Part shown: positions 6,142 through 7,158 of the stretch, one piece after another | Numbering within the stretch: position 1 is the first letter of the stretch | How the letters are laid out: each line of letters opens with the position of its first letter | The notes under the pieces: generated by a model | The model's input: the letters and a program-made list of their open reading frames with translations, nothing else | Databases searched by the model: none | What the model was told of the DNA's origin: nothing | Assembly: GCA_030595765.1 (NCBI GenBank) | Contig: JAUVCJ010000117.1 | Location: forward strand, 1 to 7,158 | From: Thermoplasmatota archaeon | Lineage (GTDB): Archaea; Thermoplasmatota; Thermoplasmata; GCA-020350865; JAUVCJ01 | DNA: 7,158 bases | Reading direction: 5' to 3' | Translations under genes and position numbers: made by a program

Positions 6142-7158
6142 ATGACACTAGAGAAGCTTAGAAAGGCTGTTCTTGAGGCTCCTGTCGTGATCAAAGATGG
6201 TATATTTGACATATATCCCCAGATCGGCTCCATACACATCGACCCATCTGTCCTTGAGGAGGTGACGACCCATATTATTGATTCTGGGCTTGCTTCGTGT
6301 GATAAATTCGTTGCGATTGAGTCAATGTCGCTTCCGCTGGCGGTCTCATTGACCCTTAGAACCGGCAAACCCTTTACCACCATCAGGAAAAGATCATATG
6401 GCTTTCCAGGGGAGATATCAGTGGAGGATGTTGTTGGCTTTGACAGGCAATCCTATTTCATCAATGGCCTGCAACCAGGGGACAGGGTGGTTCTGCTCGA
6501 TGACGTGATGAGCACTGGCAAGACGCTTGAGGCCATAGTGAGCACCCTGCAGCTATCAGGAGTGAAGGTAGAGAGGGTCATGGTCCTTATTGAGAAGAGG
6601 GGTAACCTCCAGCAGATTGCCGATAGACTGGACGTACCCTGCATCGCACTTTGCAGGGTAAAAATGGAGAATGGCAGGGTGGTTATGCGCAATGAAGGCC
6701 AAGAAGCTCAGATGAATTGCTCAGGTGGTCTGAAAAACCAAGAGCGAATTAGTGTCAATAAACATAGTGTCAACGAAGGCAATATCAATAACGGTAGTGC
6801 CAATAAAGGTAGTATCAGCGATGGTAGTGTCAACAAAGATAGTCTCAACAAAACCGAGCTGGAAAGAGGCCGAAATGGCCTAGAACATGGTGATGACCCA
6901 AATGACCCTGTGGGATGGCTTAAGCAGAGCTTGCTGGCATCTCCGGTCATATGCAAGGGAACGTACCAGTATTTTGTTCACCCGCTAACAGATGGCATCC
7001 CACTTGTTGAACGTGAAATGCTGGAAATGGCGGCATTGGCTCATGTTCCGCACCTGAAAGACTGCGAGGTGCTTGTAACTGCCGAAGCAATGGGCATACC
7101 CATTGCTACTGCGATATCTTTGAGCACCGGCCTTTGGGTGCATGTAATTCGAAAGCGC
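6142..7158 (+). CDS. Tandem archaeal Hpt-type purine phosphoribosyltransferase, 3' end missing
   Basis: The frame is open for 339 codons to the right edge. Domain 1 (about 3-186) has IRKRSYGFPGE (81-91) and the PRPP loop VVLLDDVMSTGKT (116-128), both typical of archaeal hypoxanthine/guanine phosphoribosyltransferase (Hpt, COG0503). That enzyme salvages purine bases to nucleotides using PRPP. Residues 187-256 are a polar linker with seven 5-residue repeats (204-238). Domain 2 begins at 257 (GWLKQSLLASPVI) and repeats domain 1: E315/M317 match E60/M62 and IRKR 336-339 matches 81-84, an offset of 254-255. Domain 2 keeps the family start YFVHPLTDGIPLV (277-289), whereas domain 1 has a diverged DIYPQIGSIHID. 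Known archaeal Hpts are single-domain proteins of about 185 residues, so this is a fusion by duplication. The PRPP loop of domain 2 should fall near 370-383, outside the window. Two specificities, or one regulatory copy, are both possible. Confidence 0.88.
   Translation, partial: MTLEKLRKAVLEAPVVIKDGIFDIYPQIGSIHIDPSVLEEVTTHIIDSGLASCDKFVAIESMSLPLAVSLTLRTGKPFTTIRKRSYGFPGEISVEDVVGFDRQSYFINGLQPGDRVVLLDDVMSTGKTLEAIVSTLQLSGVKVERVMVLIEKRGNLQQIADRLDVPCIALCRVKMENGRVVMRNEGQEAQMNCSGGLKNQERISVNKHSVNEGNINNGSANKGSISDGSVNKDSLNKTELERGRNGLEHGDDPNDPVGWLKQSLLASPVICKGTYQYFVHPLTDGIPLVEREMLEMAALAHVPHLKDCEVLVTAEAMGIPIATAISLSTGLWVHVIRKR
6751..6855 (+). repeat. Seven 15-bp tandem repeats encoding the linker of the double Hpt
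   Basis: Seven consecutive 15-bp units follow the pattern AGTrTCAAyrAArGT. They encode the pentapeptides SVNKH, SVNEG, NINNG, SANKG, SISDG, SVNKD and SLNKT (residues 204-238). Each unit is a whole number of codons, so changes in copy number would keep the frame. The composition (Ser, Asn, Lys, Gly) predicts a flexible linker. Mismatches between units show the array is not newly expanded. Confidence 0.88.

Noticed and set aside
6751..6855. CRISPR-like array
   Set aside because: The units are 15 bp, contiguous, without spacers and in frame within a coding region.
6087..6956. Minus-strand frames antisense to the Hpt gene, including a Leu/Ser-rich one over the linker repeats
   Set aside because: The repeated Leu/Pro/Ser pattern is just the reverse strand of the 15-bp repeats; the plus strand carries conserved phosphoribosyltransferase motifs.

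Overview
The window looks archaeal, most likely from a Euryarchaeota/Thermoplasmatota-type lineage; this is inferred from gene content and promoter layout, not from a marker gene. Archaeal TATA boxes sit about 25 to 28 bp before the start codons of three genes, which predicts leaderless mRNAs. The window also holds an archaeal-type hypoxanthine/guanine phosphoribosyltransferase and a Ras/Rab-like small GTPase. Arginine is often encoded by AGG.

Layout, left to right. (1) Positions 1-2812, minus strand: the first 937 codons of a very long secreted, Asn/Asp-rich, right-handed beta-helix surface protein. Its C-terminus lies beyond the left edge. It has a signal peptide, a small beta-sandwich-like N-domain, a sequon-rich stretch, then a helix built from about 110-residue modules. 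(2) 2813-3026: its promoter and leader, plus the 3' flank of the next gene. (3) 3027-3854, minus: Ras/Rab-like GTPase with a C-terminal extension. (4) 3855-3981: divergent promoter region with a palindrome and a direct repeat. (5) 3982-4695, plus: YggS/PLPBP-family PLP-binding protein. (6) 4721-6043, minus: HD-domain phosphohydrolase of the SAMHD1/COG1078 type, convergent with the previous gene. (7) 6044-6141: second divergent promoter region, with a palindromic TATA box. (8) 6142 to the right edge, plus: two archaeal Hpt-type phosphoribosyltransferase domains in one reading frame, joined by a linker of seven 15-bp repeats. The second domain is cut by the window edge.

The HD hydrolase (possible dNTP breakdown) and the double Hpt (purine salvage) are divergently paired, so they may share a role in nucleotide-pool control. 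The GTPase and the PLP protein form the other divergent pair with no obvious functional link. The surface protein is an independent unit with a leader and a strong Shine-Dalgarno, unlike the leaderless cytosolic genes. No RNA genes, insertion sequences or CRISPR arrays were seen, and no gene-free stretch exceeds 300 bases. The most unusual items are the tandem Hpt fusion with its minisatellite linker and the modular super-repeat of the surface protein.
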